NCBI RefSeq assembly: GCF_001625195.1
Contig: NC_054389.1
Span: forward strand, 1,736,001-1,800,000
Length of the DNA stretch: 64,000 bases
DNA from: Drechmeria coniospora
Lineage: Eukaryota; Ascomycota; Sordariomycetes; Hypocreales; Ophiocordycipitaceae
Reading direction: 5' to 3'
The translations under genes and the position numbers were made by a program. Under the pieces are notes generated by a model that did no database searches, was not told where the DNA came from, and saw nothing but the letters and a program-made list of their open reading frames with translations. The stretch's first letter is position 1, and each line of letters starts with the position of its first letter. Of the stretch, positions 23,866-36,093 are shown one piece after another.

Positions 23866-25167
23866 TCACAGCTTGGCAATCATCTTGTTTCCCGCCTGGA
23901 TCCACTTCACGGCGTCGTTGACGAACTCGTCGACGACGCCCTTGGCCGACTTGGTCTCGTTGCAGACGGCGGCGCACTTGCCCATCAGGTAGGGGCGGAA
24001 CTGCTCAAGAGGGTCGTCGAGGTCGTCGTCCTCGTCCTCGGCGGCTGCCGTGTGGCTCTCGACGCTGGGCTTCTTGTCATTGTTGCCCTCGCCCATGAAC
24101 TTGTCGAGGTCGGCCTCGTAGGGTATGGTTCCCTTGGCCGCCAGCTCCTTCATCTCCTGCTGGCGGTTCGTCTCCCAGTCGTTGATGTACGGGTTGTTGC
24201 GCACACGCATGGGGCGGCCGGTGAAGATGATGGTGCGGACGTTGTCGTCGTGGCCGGCGGTGCGGACGGCGTCCTTGTGGGCCTTGGGAGCGCCCGCCTC
24301 GTCGGTGAGGATGAAGCGGGTGCCGACCCAGACGGCGCCGGCGCCCATCATGAGGGCCGACGCGAGCAGCTGGCCGTTGTGGATGCCACCGGCGGCGATG
24401 ACCTGGACGGGTCCGCCGGTGAGAGGAGACGTGTACTTCTTGCACTCCTCGACGACGGCCGGGATGAGGACCGTGGTGGGGATGTCGCCGGTGTGGCCAC
24501 CACCCTCGCCGCCCTGGGCCACGATGATGTCGACGCCGACCTCGGCGCACTTCTTGACGTGCTTGACGTGGCCAATCATGTTCATGTAGACGATGCCATG
24601 CTTGTGCAGCTTATCGACCACCTCCTTGGGGGGGACGCCGACGGCCGAGACGAAGACCTTGGCGCCCGACTCGATGACGATGTCGACGAGCTCACCGAGC
24701 TTGCCCTTGGTGTAGTCGTAGCTGCCAGGGCCGTCCTGTTAGCTTCCGTGCGTCCGCCGCGGCTGCCGATGAGCACCTGCGGCCTGCGAGCCCGAGGTCA
24801 CATATTGACATGTGATCGGCCTCGGGCCTCAGGCCGGCCACTTCAGCTCGGCGGGGTGAGGGGGTGAGACGAACTTGGTCTTGCGGGCGCTGCCCCCGAC
24901 CTGGGGGAGGAGCAGGTCGACGCCAAAGGGGGCGTTCTTGTCGTTGAGGTACTCCTTCAGCTCGGCAATCTGCTCGCGGAGCATGTCGGGGGTGTAGCCG
25001 ACACCGCCGATGACGCCGAGGCCGCCGGCGTTGGTGACGGCGGCCGCCAGCTTGGGCCCGGCAGCCACGTTCATGCCGGCAAGCAGAACGGGGTGCTTGA
25101 TCTTGAACAGATCGGTGATGGGCGTGCGGATCTGCTCTGCGTTCGGGTGCCAGGCCACGGTCAGCAT
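23866..25167 (-). CDS. Nitronate monooxygenase (2-nitropropane dioxygenase family), two exons
   Basis: FMN-dependent TIM-barrel enzyme that oxidises alkyl nitronates, a detoxification reaction. Exons (minus strand): 25167-24875 and 24721-23866, giving 382 aa. The intron (24874-24722) has the non-consensus donor GTTCGT, but only this splice restores the family motif ARKTNYDYTKGKL. FMN- and substrate-site motifs are visible: GMNVAAGPKLAAAVTNAGG near 31-49, AQGGEGGGHTGD at 166-177 with the catalytic-type His at 174, and IAAGGIHNGQ then GAGAVWVGTRF further on. An acidic insert (EDEDDDLDDPLEQF) precedes the C-terminal helix. There is no secretion signal, so it is probably cytosolic or peroxisomal. 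It is convergent with glo3 and divergent from the folate gene. Confidence 0.9.
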
Positions 25168-26632
25168 CGGCGTCTGCCTTTGTCGCGTCGAAGGGAGGGA
25201 GTGGTGCCATACGTGGAGAGGCCATCTTGACAGCTGTGTCTCTGCTTCTACTTGCTTGCTTGGGCAACGGAGGAGGAGAAAAGCCGTGGGTCGAAGGGTA
25301 ATGGTGAATGGTAGATGTCCTGGGACGATGCTTGAGATGTTTGCTGAACGGGACAGACGAGAGGGAATTCAGTAGTGGCGGCAGCGGGAGCGGTTAGATA
25401 TACGAGCACCCAGGCACATGAGTGGAGGGGAGGCAAACGGCGACGCATTGTTGGCTCCGGAGGGCGGACCGCATGCGAAACGTGCCGAGGCTCGAAGGGG
25501 CCGCTAGCGACGCGTTCAGTTTAGCGCTTCGACTGTGACTCGTGGAATCTGGGGAAGGAGCCGAGGGAATAGGTAGCAACAGTCGGGAGCAAGTAAGTAC
25601 TGTATTACTTAGTTGTACTTTCGCACAAGCACAAGTGCAAGGTACACTGTACATGCGCATTGCTAGGTTCACGCATACAGGGCCCAGGTACTTGTACAAG
25701 AGCACTCCAGGTACACTCTTGTACTGTACCTGGCTTAGTGCTCGGCCAGCATCACGAGAACGGGCAGGAGCACCAAGCCGGGCCCGATTGCGGCGGTCAA
25801 CTTGACGGGCAACCGCGTTCGCCGCAAGAAGGCACGTTGGAGGGAGGCAAACTGGGACGAGGAAGGAGGCGCTCGGGCTCGGGCACGACTCGTCAATGCG
25901 AAGCCGTCGGTCTGGCATCCCCCTCCCTTGACCATAACTTTTGCTTGCTAGACGGCATCATGATCACCTCGTACGGTTTACGACCAGTTGCTTATTGACA
26001 TCAGCAGCTCGTCGGAGCTGCTGGAGATCCTCCGCCTGTCAGTACACTGTCCCACTGTAACGTGGTGAGAGAGCGACATGTGACCGACCGAACGATGGCC
26101 GACCAGTTCTAATGTGCACCTACGTCAGTGTACTACATAGCAGGCGTACCAGGGCGAGGAGCAGAGGGGTGGAATAGCGTGCCCAGGTACGAAAACGAGA
26201 ATGAGGCTGCCAACCAGTACAATTTCTTATCAGATTGCTGCCGCAGGCCAATGAAAAGATTGAGGTCGGCTAAGAAGAGCAATTCTGCACGCACACCAGC
26301 CAATTTTGGATCGCCGACTCGCCTGCTGCTTCGTTGACACAAAATTCCCGTTCAAGGCAAGGACTTTGGCGGAGCAGGTACTTGTACTCCTGGTGCTCAG
26401 GCCCTCAGACACCGCTGACAGCGTACTTGTAGAGCTCATCCCTGCACGGCCGCCCTTTCAGGGTCCAGTGCGCCCAGCACGGCAGCAGGCCCACGAAATT
26501 TCAACGTCAGGTCTCGTTTCCAACGCCCACAGACTAGGACCTTGGTCACTGCTTGCCGCGTTTGAATCGTGGCCTCTCCATTCATCGACACACTCGCCAG
26601 CAGCAACCGGTGAGGGCACACGAGGTCACGCC
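25168..26632. promoter_or_regulatory. Divergent region between the nitronate monooxygenase and fol1
   Basis: About 1.46 kb separates the two divergent ATGs. It contains a compact GTAC motif cluster at about 25590-25735. The frame leading into fol1 is open for about 330 bases upstream of its first ATG but contains no other ATG and a GTAC word, so it was not added to the protein. No dihydroneopterin aldolase domain is recognisable here. Confidence 0.5.
25590..25735. repeat. GTAC motif cluster
   Basis: Short cluster of GTAC words (AAGTACTGT, TTGTACTT, GGTACACTGTAC, AGGTACTTGTAC) between two divergent genes. Confidence 0.6.
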
Positions 26633-28363
26633 ATGAACTGTTCAATTGCTCGCAGTTCTCTCCTCAGAAGGAGCTGGCATGCCTCGCAAAACGCTCACAA
26701 ATTTCACTCCCGGAGTGCGTGCACGAGGCTGACGCCCAGCGTTCGGGCGCCGATATCGTCAAACACAGCCTTGGCTGCCTCAAAACCAAACCCCAGCATC
26801 GGAAGATCGCGTGTCACGGAGCATGGGCGTCCTCACTCTAGCTGCGCATGCCGTGCAACGACGCGCAAGCGGACGGCGTACATAGCCCTCGGGAGCAACG
26901 TGGGCGATCGCGTGGCCGAGATTGAGAGGGCCTGCAACGAGATGGACCGCCGCGGAATTCGCGTGAAGCGGACGAGCAGCCTCTGGGAGACGGAGCCCAT
27001 GTATGTAAAGGACCAGGACCGTTTCATCAACGGTGCCTGCGAGGTCGGTAAACCCGCCGCCACGATGCGTTCCGGTTCCCGTGCGAGAGTGCGCGCTCAC
27101 CGACGCGCAGGTTGAGACGGACCTCGATCCCTTGCCGTTGCTGGACCAGCTTCAAGCGATCGAGAATGACATGGGTCGGCGCAAGATCATCGACAAAGGC
27201 CCTCGCAACATCGACCTAGACATTCTGCTGTACGGTGACGAAAAGGTGCAGCATGAGAGGCTCACCATCCCGCACCCCGGCATTGCCCAGCGCGAGTTTG
27301 TGCTTCGGCCGTTGGCCGAGTAAGTACCCCTTCGACCTTGATTCACCCGCCCCCGAGCTTGCGTCTCATTCTTCCTCCCAGGCTCATTCCCTCGAAACCG
27401 CTCGACCCCTCCAAGCCATGGAAGCTGGTGCAGGATTACTTGAACGACCTCCCGGCGGGAGAACCACTTTCCTCCCTCACTCCACTGGCAGCCGCCCCGT
27501 CGTGCCCGGTGCTCACCCCCCTGGCGCGCGACCGCAGGACCCAGGTCATGACCATCCTGAACCTGACGCCCGACTCCTTCTCCGACGGAGGGCGCCATGA
27601 TTTAGCGAACCTTGGCGGGGCCGTCGTCGACGTCGCTCGCGGCGGGGCCACCGTCATCGACGTTGGGGGCCAGTCGACGGCGCCCGGGCGCCCCGAGGTC
27701 ACGGCTGAAGAGGAGGCTGCCCGGGTCATCCCCGCCATCGAGCTCATTCGATCCATGCCGGAGGCGCGTGGCATCGTCGTCAGCGTCGACACCTACCGCG
27801 CCTCCGTTGCCGAGAAGGCCGTCGCCAGCGGGGCCGACATGATCAATGATGTCTCGGCTGGACAGCTCGACCCTGACATGCTCTCAACCGTCGCTCGTCT
27901 TGGCAAGACCATCTGTCTGATGCACATGCGGGGAACGCCACGAACCATGGCAGGCCTCACCTCATACCCCGACGGGCTCATTCCCACCGTCGCGTCGGAG
28001 CTCCTCGCACGAGTCGCCGCCGCCGAGCGGGCAGGCATTCGCCGCTGGCGGATCGTCTTGGATCCCGGCATTGGCTTCGCCAAGACGCACGCCCAGAACC
28101 TTGAGCTGCTCAGGAACCTAGACCTGCTCAGGACCTGGCCGGGGCTCGAAGCCTTGCCCTGGCTCGTGGGCGCGAGCCGCAAGGGCTTCATTGGCGCCGC
28201 GACGGGCGCCGAGCAGCCTTCGCAGCGCATCTGGGGGACGGCCGCGACGGTGGCGGCCTCTGTCCAGGGGGGCGCCGACGTCGTCCGCGTGCACGACACC
28301 AAGGAGATGACCATGGTGGCCGCCATGTCGGATGCCATCTGGAGATCGTCGTCAGCCTCGTAG
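26633..28363 (+). CDS. fol1: Bifunctional folate enzyme: HPPK (hydroxymethyldihydropterin pyrophosphokinase) plus dihydropteroate synthase, three exons
   Basis: Catalyses two consecutive steps of folate synthesis: pyrophosphorylation of 6-hydroxymethyl-7,8-dihydropterin, then condensation with p-aminobenzoate. Exons: 26633-27043, 27111-27319, 27382-28363; 533 aa. The first intron uses the non-consensus donor GTCGGT; the alternative donor four bases downstream would create a stop. Residues 1-80 are Arg/Ser-rich with few acids, like a mitochondrial presequence, matching mitochondrial Fol1 in yeast. HPPK motifs: YIALGSNVGDR (83-93) and GPRNIDLDILLYGD (167-180). DHPS motifs: MTILNLTPDSFSDGG (263-277), VIDVGGQSTAPG (298-309) and DPGIGFAKT. 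Yeast Fol1 also carries dihydroneopterin aldolase; that domain is absent here. DHPS is the target of sulfonamide drugs. Confidence 0.92.
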
Positions 28364-31300
28364 CCCGTCATCCGGGCCGCCTTGACGCCGCTCTCGCCTC
28401 GCTGGATGCGACGGCCGGACGAGACAAACCCGGTCGCGTTGACCGACGATGGGTACCGAAACGGGACAACCGACGGTAGAGGCGCCTGGAAACCAAGTTC
28501 GGATCCCTGAATGTCCTCGTACAACCTCGGGTCACATCTTTGATTCTCCGTCGCCCCCCTGGAAGGTGATTGCGGGGGCCCTCGCGCCACTAGCTTGGCT
28601 GCCTTGCCGGCTAACCATTCAACGGCCAAGGGCTAGCCTGCGATGCATGCTGCCTTGGGTCGCGTGGATTGCGTACACGTTTCCCACACGACACCCCCGG
28701 GGGATAGTCTCGTCGGCGAGCCTGCCATGAGCTCGCAGGATGGCACGGAAGCGTTGCGACCTTGACTGGGCATCTCGGTCGTGCGCGCCCATGCATGGTC
28801 GATCATTGGCGTGAGACACTGACGGGAGACTCACCCGTGGTCGATGCTTTTCTTGTTGCATTCCCCAGAAATTCTCGCCCTGCCTGTCCGTCTGCCTTCC
28901 AGGGCGTTCAAACGTTACGGATCCAGCCTGCGCAGCAGGCCAAACCGATTGAGCAGAGAAATTCAGCATGGCCAGCTGCCCCTACGACCATCCCCCTCCA
29001 GAAGTCCCCGTGTGCACGGGGGCGTGCCCGCAAGTACGTATGCGAGCACGCACATGTGTTGTGCCTCCTGTGAGTACGCGTACGCATGCATGGCGGGCCG
29101 AACTCATGCACGCGAGAACAGCAGGGGGTAGGGGGTGGCTGCCAATTCATCTACGTGCAGCTGAAACCTCGCAGCACCCTCCCCTTCGGCCTAATCAGTG
29201 CCAGTATTGCGGCGGAAATGGACCAGACCGACCCGAGGCATACGTTGGCGGGTGCGGATACGAGGACGTGTACGCTTGGTACGCAACATCTTGACCAGGC
29301 CGACAGCCGGTGACTTGGCGGTAGTGTTGGTCGAGTGCACCGCGTAACGCAGCTGGCGAAATATCTCGCACCCCACTATGTCAACAACCAGCCTGGCACC
29401 TCGAGGGGGAGGTGATGGGGGCGAAAAGCTTGTCTGCCCGGCATGTCAACTTCAACTCCCTTCGACGCGTCGCCGCTCTCTCAGTCTCATGCAGTGAAAC
29501 TCGAGATTGAGTGCGGCAGCAACCGTAGGGCTGAGACCCGTGATGCCTTGCATGGCAGCCTTGGACAGTCGTTTGGCACTTCGCCATACCGATCAAGGCT
29601 ACGCAGAATGGGACGCCTCGGGTGGGACAGAAACCGTGTGCCGAATCTGTCGCTATTGCTATGCGAGCGGCATGGGTTGCTTGTCTCGCACTCCTCATGC
29701 GAGATGCTAGAGCCTTACCAAGATGGCACTCCGATGTCGCCGAAAGGGGGTCGAAGCTGGCCGTCGTTCGTCGCAGGGAGCACTGACTCGGCAAAGCAGC
29801 AGCCCTGCCACTTCGAAATGCCACCTCGAGGCCGCATATGCACGCCGACAGCCACGTATGTATGCCCCCTACAAAACCTGCCATCAAACTCGGTCGGACG
29901 TAGGTAGGCAAGAGCCGATGCTGGAGTTTGCAGAGCTCTCCAACACCGTCGTTGCTGCCACCGTCGACCGCGTCGGCCGTGGCAGGGCGTAAGTGTGCCC
30001 GGAAGAAGCCAATGGACTTCAGTGACTGCACACCACCACTATAGGTCTAACACCTCTTGGTCCCGATTCCCGGTTTCCTTTCGTACCCCTGCTTGGAAAG
30101 CGACCTGTTAAGTCTTCGCCCACCCACAACAACCCAGCCCCCAACAGGCGAGCGTTCCCTCGTGCCAGTTACCCATCGAGCATGGGTGCATCCATACGCC
30201 GAGCCTCGCCCGACCGACTGGTCAGCTTGCTGAAAGTACGAGTACGATGGGACCTACTTGTACGGAGAAACAGAGAGGAAATACGGATGCGCAATCTTCG
30301 GTCTTTTCGCGCTCTCCCAATTCCCGACGACGACTCTGGGCGCCCCCCCCTCCCACATTTGGCGGCTCCCGAAAGCGGCTGCGCAACCTTGCCTCTTGCG
30401 CCCCCCCCCCCGGTGTCCTCGAAGACTCGCACTTGGTTCCTACAATGATCGACAATGGACCGTTTTGCACGAAGAGCGAGTCCTCCACTTGATCCGTTGC
30501 TGGGGGGTGTCGGCTGGTGGTAGGTGGTTTCTCAACTTCTTTGCAGCCCTCGCGCCCCCCATGACGCCTACCGCCTTTGACGTATGCGATTTTGTTCGTT
30601 GCGACCTGAAAGCCAATCCGATATATTCACCGGCCGAGCACGGATCGTGCCGTGGAAGTGTCGTCGGTAACGAAGTTGGTACCAGGCTCTCCGAAGCAGA
30701 CCGCTCATGTAAGCCGGGGCAAAATTGTCCTCTTGGCTTTACGCCGCAGTCGGCAGCTACCTACCTCTTTCCAACTTCCCAGGTGATTTTTTGACAAGTA
30801 CCTGATGCTGCTGGCAATATGGCTGCTGCGCAAGATAACGTTCCGTTCATCCGCTGGTCCCGTTGGCCGCTGGATCCTGCATGCGGATACGAGCTCGACA
30901 CGACAATGACGCTCGAACAGGTCTCAGTCTCAGCCTCATTAGGATGGCGAATTGCTCATCTCAATCGTGGCCACAACGGTTGACCCGCCTACACATCCGT
31001 CCCCTTCCTCGCTCTCTTCACATCCAAACACTTGACGAGGTGCCGGACGTGTTTTGGGTCGGAGGACGTGGGAAAGGGAAGCTACACCAAGCCAAGTCCT
31101 GGCATGGACGCCTCTTTGCCGACTCGACAAGCGCGAGGCCGGGACAGAGACCGAGACCGCGCAGACCAATCGCACATCACCACCTCGAGCGTTCGACTGC
31201 ATCTCACATGTCACAAACGCCCCTGAATGTAGGCTTGGAGTTGGCCTAGATTTGGCCGGCGGAAGCCAAATGGAAAGGAAACAATCAGTCAAGGGACCGG

Positions 31301-33209
31301 TCTACCCCCCCTAACATCTCACGTGCCGATCCCCGGTCGTCGCGGAGAAGGCGAGACCACCTGACAGGGCACAGTATTCAGATGCCTGTTCTCCACATAT
31401 CATCGTGCTCGAATTGGTACTCCGCACGCACTCGCACGCAGCAAATTGGGTGATACAATTTTCCATGGTACCGTCATGGATTCATCATTCCCATCATTGT
31501 CAAGGTCAAACTCAACTCCGTGTGTGCGTAGCATAAACACCGCCTCCCAAAATCGTCATCCGTGTATCTGTGCAGCATGCTCCGCAACCCCCCCGGTCGC
31601 TCTGCTTCCATCTCCATTTTCTTCTCGGCTGTTCCCACCCGTGATTAGAGCACTGACGCTGGGGTTGTTGTTACTGCACCTTCAAGGGTTCCTTTCCCTG
31701 GCGCTGCAAAGAGAACGTTTGCAGCCTTGACTCGCCGAGTCGAACTCACTTCTGGGTCCGAATCAACCTGGCCAATGCGTGGCATGCAGCAACTGGGTAC
31801 TTTTTGACCGACCAGTCCGGAGATCAAATACTTTTAGCTGCGTAGGAGGAATCTCCCTGTTATTGCGGGCATGCCAGGGCCCCAGAAGAAACATGCCAAC
31901 CTATCACGGGCATCCAATCCAACAGCGCTGTTGTACATTTTGACGCATGTGCAGTCAGCAGGCAGGGCTCCCGAATTCAGAAATCCACAGTTGCTGTTGC
32001 GCTTATCAAGACAATTCACAAAAAGCGTTGGGTGCAGGTGAAGGACTGATGAGAAGAATGGCACCCTTTCTAAAGAGAGTATCTCGCAACAAAAAAGGTC
32101 AACAAAAAGAGAAGAATGAGACACGTTACCATGCGTCAGCCAACAGCGTGCAATTCCGTACCGGTCCTCCACTTCCATCCATTCTTTCTCTATCCCGTCG
32201 CGTCTCGCGGCCAGAGCCCTGGGAGTTGGGGCAGCGAGAACAAGTCAAGACGTCTTGCGGCCCGTCTCAATTTTGGCCCCCGTCTTCAGATGACTGGCTG
32301 CCTCTTGGAACGCCTGGCAAACCTTTTTTCCTTTGGCGTCCAATGCCCTTTGTTTGCCGGATCCCAATAGACTATGCCTGTCCGACAGGCATTGTCTCAC
32401 GTCGGCCTATCGATTTCTAAATGTCAAATAAGTTTCGACAAGCGTAGCATCCAGGGTCAAATGAGTGCAAAGGTGTCATACGATGCAGGGACGAGGAGGA
32501 CGTCATCAAGGAACACACAAGCAGGCAACGAAAACGAAAATGAAAATAAAGCTGAAAGTCGTATAACAAAGGAAACCCGGGTATCCAGCCGTTAACCCCT
32601 CCCTCCACTAGCCTTGCCCACCTTTGATGCTCACCGGACTCCGGAGTTTCTCGTAATCGCTTGTGCGCAAAGAGCCTTGTCTCGGTGACATTCCGTTACA
32701 ATAGCGCGAGGGTCCATCCGCAGAACCTGGCTTCCCGCCCACACCTGCCTGTCATTAGCCCTGGTCAACCATGACTACATGTAGACCAGCTGTTCCCTTG
32801 TCAAGTGGTCCATTATTTCAAACTTGTCGCCTGTGAATCGTCTTGTCAAAGTAGGCTGAAGCGACTCCGGGGTTTGCCGTAGGCCTTGCGTTCGAAAGAC
32901 TGCTACTGGTGCGTGCCCGTGCCTTGCAGCGTCGTCGTCGGAATTTGCATACTGCTGTGGAACAAGTTGTATTTGGTTCCCGGTATATCGTGTAATTTTC
33001 TCTTCCGTTCCCGCTCCATTTAGATTCCACCTCCCTCCTGCCCAGTCAATATTTTTTTTTGGATACTTATGCAAGCGCCTCGAAATGCATCCATGCGATC
33101 CATATTGAATTTCCACTGGGGCCGCTTTCAGCTGAGTGAATGGTGATAAGCCAGCTGCGGAGTGGGATCTTTTCGTTGCCATGCGCTCAACTGGGCCGCT
33201 GAATGTGAC
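28364..33209. other. 4.8 kb gene-poor tract between fol1 and the vib1-like gene
   Basis: No supported gene. Frames of up to 217 codons occur on both strands, mostly with non-ATG starts and no family resemblance. Unlike tracts near cre1, GTAC words occur at roughly background frequency. The part next to 33209 is the likely 3' untranslated region of the vib1-like gene; it includes an 8-9 base T run at about 33051 and a 135-codon ATG frame on the minus strand (33182-32775) of no recognisable type. Confidence 0.55.
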
Positions 33210-35762
33210 TCATCCCATCGACATGCCAGTTGGGGAGATGGTGGATGGAAAATAGCTGCTGGAGGTGCCCTTCGAGTCATACTGATCATTGCTACGCGGG
33301 TCGGTCATCACCCGCGGCGCCGAGTTGTTGAAAGGTCGAGGGAGTAGGTTGACCTCAAACTCGCTCTTGACCTGCTTGCCGTCAGGAGCGATGGTTGCCA
33401 TTGTCGGGTCGGACGCATTCCGGTGGTTAAACATGTCTGCGCGGTCGTGATGACCATCGTACGTTGCTCCGGAATAGTACTGGCAAGTCCTGGAGGCGTC
33501 CATGGGTTTGACCTCTTCTGGAGACATCATGGCATCCTCGTTAGCTTCCTGCTGCCGAGCATTGCCGTAACGATTGTCGTACTTGTCGTATGTTGCGGCA
33601 AAGGCCCCGGCCCCGGCCCCAGACCCGGCCCCACCTATGATGGCGCTGGAGTTGAAATCTCCTATGTGGCCCAGCGGGTAGCCGCCTATGGCGCCAGCGG
33701 AACCTCCCGGGCCGTTGCCCTGACTTCCTCGCCTCTCGTTCTGGTAGTGACCCGGAGAGCGACCGCGGACAATCATTTTGGCTGATTTGCGAAACGCCAC
33801 CTTGACGAACTGGTCCGGACTATGGCTTCCCACGTCCGCCCATAGCTCCACAATGAGGTGATAGTATTGCTGTGCCGCCCGCCGTTTGCCGTTGTTCTGG
33901 GTAGCCTGCTTGAACTGGATGCGCTCAAAGGTATGCTCGGCAGGGAGCTGCTGGCTGCTTGTCTGCGGCGCACCGAAACTGTCGGCATATAAGCCCCGGG
34001 CACCACCAGGCCCAGCAGTGCCGTCTCCGTAGATACTCATTGAATGATGTGATGACGCCCCTACCTTGGGCACCATGGGTACCCTGGAAGGCTTGGAGAT
34101 GGGTCCCTTGTCTCTTTTTGGAGTGTGCTGCACCAACTCGATATTTTGTTGCTCGTTTTCCGCCACGACGGCCGAAATGGTCATGGCGAAACCATAGACC
34201 TGGAGTCCCTGAGACGGGTTTGAGGTTGACGTCGACGTCGGCGTGAACTGTATGGGCATGTTGGGATACCACGGCGTCAGCTGGTAGGAGCAGACACAGG
34301 CCAGGTAGTTCCTCCGATAGCAGGTCCATTCCTGATCGCTTGACAGAAAAGGTCCCTTGTCAACGGCGCCGTTGATTTCCATCTTGATGGGGGTCAGGGC
34401 CGAGTCGATGTACGATAACGACCCCAACGCCTGGAGAGGTTGCAACGGAGGTGCCGGCTGTTGGTGAACCGGGCGAGTTCCGTACTGGCTGGACTCCATC
34501 CTGGTAGCTGGGGGAGCGAAGCCCGTAAGCGTACTCGGTGAAGTTGTCAACTGATGCCGTCGAAGGAGCGCGCCGGGAAAGGTTGGCGATCGGGAGAGAT
34601 GCTCCGATGTTCTTCGGAATGACGGTGTGGCCGTCGAGTATTGATCTCGAGCGCTGACGTGTGGCCCTATTTGCGGCAGTGCTCCGGTGCGATGGGCGTG
34701 AATTTGGGCTTGTGCCATTCCCACAGAGGGAGCCGTACTGGATTTCCGTGAGCTCCTGTCGGGGCCTGTGGCAGGCAGGTATCAATGACCCTGGGCTTCA
34801 AATACCTGGAGTTCAACCGGGATGACCTAGCGTCCGTCCCATAGATTGGGCCGTGGGCTTGATAGAATGCGCCTGCGTCCTGGCCGTACTGTGTAGTTGC
34901 GTTCAGGCCTGCGGGAGAAAATATATTCAAAAGCGGTGACGGCTGAGGCGGGTCTATTGTAAGTGGCGACGTCGCATGAGGTTCTTGAGAAAATCTACCA
35001 GCCTTGATCAGCCGACCAGGGTCAACAATGAATGCGGAGAAGACTGGAGCAGGAGATCCGGGGGTTTGGTGCTGGAGAGCAGACGAGACTGGCACAAGGG
35101 CAGTTGTGCGGCGCCTCCATTCGATACACGGATACGACGGACAGCCGAGCTGCAGAGTGGTACTGCCAACGCTGACGTCGTACCTGATCGACAAATACCA
35201 AATCGAAAGTCGAGTGACTGCGCTGCCTTGGCGATGACGGTGAGGGCGGCAATATTTTTGTCATAAGCATGGACGGCGCATTCCACCACAGAGTGGAATC
35301 ACGCCCTTTCTCCGTCGAAGGGGGTGATTTTGGTGGAGAAAAGAGAGCAGCGTGTGATATGGACAGAGAGAAGAGGGGCGGCAGAGGAAAGAGAGAATGA
35401 AGACCTGTCTATCGACCGCGCCGATATTGGTTGACGGCAAGCAACACTGTTGCCAACGAACCTCGGATGAGTAGGTTGGCAACTTGCCAACAACAGATAC
35501 AAGACCGACACGGCAGTGTAAGAGTGGATATGAATCGGACCTTGGACGAGATGCAAGAGTAAGAAGGTGAAGGGAGGAGGAAGCAGATGTAATTCCTCCT
35601 CGTGGTGGTGGTGGTGGTGCAGGTGGTGGTGCAGGCAAGTACGGTGGTGCGCAACGAGAATGCGCTACCAATGAGACGGGCAACTCACCTCAAATCACCC
35701 GACCCTGGCTGTAGTTCGAGGTAGGCCAGATCCGAGCACTGGGTCGGCGAAGAGTTATAGTC
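33210..35762 (-). CDS. vib1: NDT80/PhoG-like transcription factor, VIB-1/XprG family (5' exon not located)
   Basis: Nuclear p53-like-fold regulator. In Neurospora and Aspergillus, family members control heterokaryon-incompatibility cell death, starvation response and secreted hydrolases. Exons visible (minus strand): 35762-35689, 34994-34806, 34755-33210, totalling about 602 aa. The introns are 694 bases (donor GTGAGT) and 50 bases (donor GTATTT). The first visible exon begins DYNSSPTQCSDLAYLEL after a clear acceptor (CTGACATTTATCC ... TTCAG), so at least one upstream exon with the ATG is missing from my model. The Ndt80 domain lies in the last exon: DQEWTCYRRNYLACVCSYQL, LQVYGFAMTISAVVAE, then QQYYHLIVELWADVG and VKVAFRKSAKMIVRGRSPGHYQ. 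Gly- and Ser-rich regions follow, ending in SPTGMSMG. A possible alternative donor at GCTAG|GTCATC would shorten exon 2. Confidence 0.85.
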
Positions 35763-35850
35763 CTGAAGTGAAAGAAGGGATAAATGTCAGCCAAACGCAA
35801 TTTATCGCGAGGCAACCTCCGCCACAGGCAAAGTGTGATAAAGGATAGTA

Positions 35851-36093
35851 TTATTTCCGTGGTCCTCGACGCCCAGCCATCATCTCAAAGCAGCCGATTC
35901 GCGGTTTTGGATTGAGTGCCAAATAAGCCATACGAAGTAGATAGTGACCTGCTTCCGATGCGTTAGCTAGCAGCACCGCAGCATGGCACGCTGCAAGATG
36001 GCATTCAAAGCAAGACATCTCTTTCTTCCGGAAGTCCATTAGCTGCTTCGCTTCTCGGGATGGGGATGCCTCCATTGCCTGTTGGCTGAGCAT
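35851..36093 (-). CDS. Small hypothetical ORF upstream of the vib1-like gene, doubtful
   Basis: An ATG-initiated 80-codon frame starting MLSQQAMEASPSREAKQLMD and ending MMAGRRGPRK, with a Cys/Ala/Leu-rich middle (CFECHLAACHAAVLLANA). It lies about 90 bases upstream of the acceptor of the first visible vib1 exon. Splicing it to that exon at a visible GT would need phase 0, and the candidates I checked give phase 1 and a stop. It may be an upstream ORF in a long leader, an independent small gene, or chance. Confidence 0.2.
   Translation of the reverse strand: MLSQQAMEASPSREAKQLMDFRKKEMSCFECHLAACHAAVLLANASEAGHYLLRMAYLALNPKPRIGCFEMMAGRRGPRK

Noticed and set aside
24052..24867. 271-codon plus-strand frame opposite the nitronate monooxygenase
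   Set aside because: Low-complexity Leu/Val/Asp shadow frame spanning the intron; the minus strand has the recognisable enzyme.
26306..26632. Upstream in-frame extension of fol1 that might hold a dihydroneopterin aldolase tail
   Set aside because: Contains no ATG, includes GTAC-motif DNA, and only weakly resembles the aldolase C-terminus.
29381..30031. 217-codon minus-strand frame
   Set aside because: Starts at a GTG, no family resemblance, and the complementary strand is equally open.
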